The position numbers were made by a program, and so were the translations under genes. 64,000 nt of DNA from assembly GCF_963583255.1 (NCBI RefSeq), contig NC_084803.1:28060428-28124427 (forward strand), written 5' to 3'. The notes under the pieces were generated by a model that saw only the letters and a list, made by a program, of their open reading frames with translations, did no database searches and was not told where the DNA came from. This document shows positions 60,101 through 64,000 of this stretch, piece by piece. The DNA comes from Pyrus communis (Eukaryota; Streptophyta; Magnoliopsida; Rosales; Rosaceae). How positions within the stretch are numbered: the first letter of the stretch is position 1; each line of letters opens with the position of its first letter.

Positions 60101-60954
60101 GATCTAGAAAATTAATTGGATTATCCTAATCTATGTACATAGATAAGGTGCTAAGTAGATTCCAGATGGAGCTATCTAAGAAAGGTTTTCTTCCTGTGAG
60201 ACATAGAATTCACCTTTCTAAGTCTATGAGACCTAAAACTCTTGAAGAAATACAACAGATGAGTGTTGTTCCTTATGCTTTCGCCATAGGAAGTCTTATG
60301 TATGTCATGATATGCACAAGGCCTAATATCGCATATGATGTAACCATTACTAGTCGATATCAATCTAACTCAGGATTAGAACACTGGGTAGCTGTCAAGA
60401 CAATCCTTAAGTACTTAAGAAAAACTAAAGACATGTTCCTCGTTTATAGAGGAGTGACATAGTCACTAGTGGAAGCCTATACAAACGCAGATTTCCAATC
60501 TAACGTCAATGATAGAAGTTCTAACTTCGGATATGTGTTCACTCTAAATGGTGGGGCTGTCAGCTGGAAAAGCAAGAAACAAGACGTAATTGCTGATTCC
60601 AAGATGAAGGCTGAATATGTCGCTGTAGCTGAAGCCGGCAAAGAAACGTTCTGGATGAAGAAGTTCATTACTGAACTTAGAGTGGTTCCAACCATTACAT
60701 CACTAGTAACTTTGTACTGTAATAATAGTGGGGTGATAGCTCAAGCCAAGGAACCCAATGCTCATCAAAATAACAAACATTTTGGAAGATGCTTTAACAT
60801 CATTAGAAGATATGTTGCCAAGGGAAAAGTCAACATCCTCAAGGTTGCCTCAGCCGATAACATAGCGGATCCACTGATGAAGCCAATGTCTCAAATCCAA
60901 CTTGACCGCCATATTGAAAAGATGGGTATTAGATACATAGGAATGTGGCTTTGA
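57130..60954 (+). pseudogene. Ty1/copia gag-pol, copia element 2, decayed
   Basis: Gag pieces at 57157-57504 and 57555-57827 (zinc knuckle CFHCGKDERWKKKYRVC, with Trp at the His position); protease FDSGASQH (57905-57928) in the 58267-ending frame; pre-integrase MWHLKLEHVNLDKIHKM (58323), integrase CGPMSTTSRGGFFYYIIFTDD and LRSDRGGEHLS (58690); RT from 59197 (KRWQKAMKSEMDSMYQNQVW, ARLVAKGYRQ, then YVDG at 59965-59976 where YVDD is required); RNase H 60469-60954 (NADFQSN, SKMKAEYVAVAEAGKE, NNKHFGRCF, ending GMWL). Stops interrupt between most pieces. The RT Asp-to-Gly change alone would abolish activity. Last frame is followed by polypurine AGTGGGAGAT and the 3' LTR. Confidence 0.9.
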
Positions 60955-60969
60955 GTGCAAGTGGGAGAT

Positions 60970-61499
60970 TGTTGGAAGTATGCCCACAAAGCCACTTATT
61001 CGATGTAATAGCTTTTGGAATACTTATTGTGTTAAACTATTATATGTTTAAGGAAGGGCAAAGCTTATTGTTAATCACTATTTATTGTATTATGTGTTTA
61101 TGCAATAAGGGAATCCAAGGAATGTATTTAATCTAAAAGAGAAGTGATCTAAGTAAGTTAGATTAACAAGACCTTTCTCTTATATTCATTCCTAAAACGT
61201 TCCTAGCCATAGGATTGCTAATTGGGCATTGACAATCCGCTAAGGTTAGTATGTGTTATGTTAACTCAAGCGTGAGTGACTAGTCTCAAGTCACTTGGAC
61301 ACTGAGACAAACACATAGGTGCTCAAAAGGTAATCAAGTACACTAAACTACGATCAAAAGAGAGTTCGAACATACATGTCATGTAAGAACTCGTAAGTTG
61401 TAATATGCAAAGTAGTCCTTTGACCTAAGGCATCATAGGTATCTAATGGTTAGATCCTTGATCTTTGATCATGTTAAAGGCATTCCATCGAGAGCATCC
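60970..61499 (+). repeat. 3' LTR of copia element 2, cut by a family B LTR
   Basis: The sequence follows 55108-55637 closely, then stops at CATTCCATCGAGAGCATCC, where TGATAGGAGC begins. The remaining ~1.3 kb of LTR is not in the window, so it should resume downstream if this is an insertion. Frame 60945-61136 here is LTR sequence. Confidence 0.88.
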
Positions 61500-61953
61500 T
61501 GATAGGAGCATATTTAGGCGACTTAGTTAGCTTGTTTTCGTGCATTTATGTTGTTAGTTCATAGTTATTTTAGTAGTTTAAGCTATTTTCGTGTGTTTAT
61601 AGGTTCATATGGCTAAGGAAGCAAAAAGGTGCATTTTGGAGCAAAATTGGACTTGGAATGGATGACATATGCTTGGAGCAAAAGGAATGGACGAAATTGA
61701 AGACCTAAAGGTGTTAGGATTCCTAATCACAAGAGGATTCCTAATCACAAGAGGATTCCTAATCAAAAGAGGAATCCTAATCAAAGAAGGTTTCCTACTT
61801 GAAGTAGGAAAGTTAAGCCAAGGTTTCCTATTTTGGTTTAACCTTTCCTAATCCTAAAAGACCTTATGTTTCAGCAACATTGTAGACTTCTATGCATTCT
61901 AGGACACAAATCAAGCATTCCTTGCAACCTAATTGCCTTTATCGTGGCCTTCC
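61500..61953 (+). mobile_element. Family B LTR, 5' fragment
   Basis: TGATAGGAGCATATTTAGGC and the next ~200 bases match the start (minus strand) of 22512-24654. It includes four repeats of GATTCCTAATCACAAGAG type (61728-61790). It breaks at 61953, where a second family B LTR starts; the rest should lie past the window if that one was inserted here. Confidence 0.85.
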
Positions 61954-64000
61954 TGATAGGAGCATATTCATGCGACTTAATTAGCTTGTTCTCATGCATT
62001 TATGTTGTGTTTATTTAGTTATTTTAGTGTTTAAGGCCACTTTTGTGTATTTTCAGATTATAAGGCCAAAGTGCGCAAGAAGATGCAAATTGGAGTCTTT
62101 TGGAGCGAAAGAGGAATGAATGAGTTGAAGACTTGAAGAAACGACGAATTCCTACTCCAACGATGAATTCTTACCAAAACGAGGAATCCTACTCAAACAA
62201 GGTTTCCTATTTGAAGTAGGAAAGTTAACCCTAGGTTTCCCGTTTTGGTAACCTTTCCTAAACTTAAACGTCCATATTTTCTAGCCACTTTGAAGGCCTT
62301 GTAGGCACTTTAGGACACAAAACCAAGGCCCTAGCCCAATTACACAGCCCTTGCCGTGCAAGGGAGGGCAATTTTGTCCTCTTTTATGCACTTAAACCCT
62401 AACCCTTTTTCCTTGCAGCCACTCTCCCTTTTATTTCTGAATTTTAACCTATTTCTCTCCTAAACTAAACCTAGCCGCACCCTAGGGGTTCCAATCATTC
62501 ACTCATAAACCCTAAACTACAACCTTTCAGCCGCACCTTTTTCTTAACCCTAAGCTACAAGCCGTCGCTTCTCCTCTCATTGATATTATTCTCTCATTCC
62601 ATATTCATTCAGCCACCACCCTAATTCTCTCTCAGCTGCAAGAATTTTCCCATTCATTCTATTCAGCCTTCACACACACAAAACCTAGCAGCCGCAAGAA
62701 TCCATCCCATTCTCCCATAAGCCGTAGCCACTATTACCCAAAAACCATCCAACCCGAGCCTTCCCCCTTCATTCCAGCCATCTTCCACACCTTTCCCACC
62801 ATTGCCGCAGCCATCTCCACCATTCCAGCCACCTTCCACACCTCCACACACCTTCCACCAACCTTGCCGCACCACCAAACTTCCCTAAATCCAGCCACCA
62901 ACCCAAAATAACATCCAGAAATTCCCTAAACCATCTCTGCCGCAGCAAGGAAAGGAGAAAGAGGAGCTTGGACGCGCAAAAATTCAAGTGGATTCGTTGT
63001 GCGTTCTAGGTGTAATCAATCTTTTGTTCGTTATGTTTAAACTCAATTTTATTTCTCTTTCTGTGAACATGAGAGGCTAAATCCCTAATTAGCTAGGGGG
63101 TGATTCGAAACTATGTTTATGCTTGTAATATGATTTGATTACCTTTGGTTGGAATTTCATGTATTGTGGATTCAATTTGTTTAACTGCTTGATTGATAAC
63201 TTATTTGTGTATGTTTATTGGGAGTGCACGCTTAATTTTCATGCATGAATATGACGCTAGAATATAAGTGAATTTCACCTAATAGTTATGAACTTATATT
63301 CACAAGTAGTGGAGGTTGCTTATAAACAATCGCGTTAAATGAATTCTTGGCACTAGTTTCATGCTTATCTTAGTAACGAATGCCTCGTCAACACTTATGA
63401 TTTCCAAAGAACGTAATGATTCTAACTTGTATCTTTATCATGCTATTCATATAGAGAACTTGTTAGGAATAATTTGTTTGCGATGCATATTCATCCAATT
63501 CAATGATTCTAGGGAAATTTGAAGGTTAATTTAAGCGGACCTAAATAACCCGGAGTGTTGAGTTTCATAATTCATCGAAAGACCAACCGAAAATCATCTT
63601 GTATGCAAGTGTGACATGTGTGGAGAAGAACCTTCTAGCTAGCATTCCATATTTTCATCACATTCATATTAACATTCTGCCCTTAATTACAATCTGTGCA
63701 TTTAGTTTAATTTCGTCAAAACCTCAATCCCCCTTTACTTTAGTGTCTAATTTAGTTAGAAAGTGTCTTAGTTTGTGTTTCTAAGTGTTTTGATTCAATT
63801 TATTTCCCAAATTCGTCCAAAGTAGTCAAAATGCTCAAAACTGCCCAGAAAGTGTTTTTAAGGCAGTTTTGAGTGTTTTGGGGCAGTTTTGAGTCTTTGT
63901 TTTAGTGTTTTATTGTTTAGTTTTGCATTCTTTGAGTCTAGTTTAGTGTTTTAACCTTTGTTTTACGTTTTTGAGTCAGTTTCCAAGTGATTTTGCAATC
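61954..64000 (+). mobile_element. Family B LTR, running off the window
   Basis: Starts TGATAGGAGCATATTCATGC; continues with the conserved block GTTTATTGGGAGTGCACGCT..AATATGACGCTAGAATATAAG (63210-63270), which pairs with 23395-23615 reversed, and ends in the window at GTTTTGAGTGTTTTGGGGCA..CAAGTGATTTTGC. The end at 24654's partner lies ~100 bases further, so this copy is nearly complete. The minus-strand G-rich frames at 62663-62987 are antisense of a CCA-rich stretch, not genes. Confidence 0.87.

Noticed and set aside
62663..62987. Gly/Trp-rich minus-strand frames
   Set aside because: Antisense of a CCA-rich part of the family B LTR.

Overview
The window reads as repeat-rich nuclear DNA of a flowering plant. 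The evidence is intron-containing genes with GT..AG borders, a plant-type 377-residue actin with a leader intron, a chloroplast-type carbamoyl-phosphate synthase small subunit gene, and many plant LTR retrotransposons, MITEs and a SINE. A eudicot, perhaps Rosaceae, is my guess from the look of the repeats; nothing in the sequence proves the family. Only two host loci are recognisable: a broken carA copy (11902-16855, + strand) and an intact actin gene (39129-40588, + strand). Almost everything else is mobile DNA at several levels of nesting. Layout: 300-5850, a Ty3/gypsy element on the minus strand (Tekay/Del-like pol, PBS, one ~2 kb LTR), truncated on its left side. 6384-9019, a PIF/Harbinger DNA transposon with TIRs and TTA target duplication but a decayed transposase. 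9300-11429, a solo LTR (family A) with a perfect TGAAC duplication, inserted in a 151-bp tandem duplication. 11902-16855, the carA pseudogene, with a Mutator-type MITE in intron 2. 17930-18595, a hAT-type MITE. 19572-26732, a short-LTR Ty3/gypsy element on the minus strand, whose RT is split by a 2.14-kb solo LTR of family B (ATAAG duplication). 26738-30710, family A LTR inside an older family A LTR, with a family C LTR inside that. 30967-36420, PBS and LTR remnants, a second family C LTR with a further insertion, two MITEs and two copies of a CCA/CAC-rich repeat. 37760-38067, a tRNA-derived SINE. 38339-40588, actin with its TATA box and leader intron. 42576-45461, a copia fragment, a minus-strand family A-like LTR with a large tandem array, and a truncated LTR/PBS. 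47482-49707, another solo family A LTR. 49792-55017, a Mutator-type element carrying a decayed Ty1/copia element. 55108-61499, a second, larger Ty1/copia element whose 3' LTR is cut by a family B LTR, which is in turn cut by another family B LTR running off the window end. There is no operon-like gene cooperation here. The interest lies in the order of the insertions, in solo LTRs with identifiable target duplications, in a variable tandem-repeat/hairpin module upstream of the putative TATA in family A LTRs, and in the lesions in carA. I found no new defence or metabolic system. Basis: coordinates and motifs are read directly from the sequence; family names come from known domain signatures; exact repeat borders are firm only where a target-site duplication is quoted.
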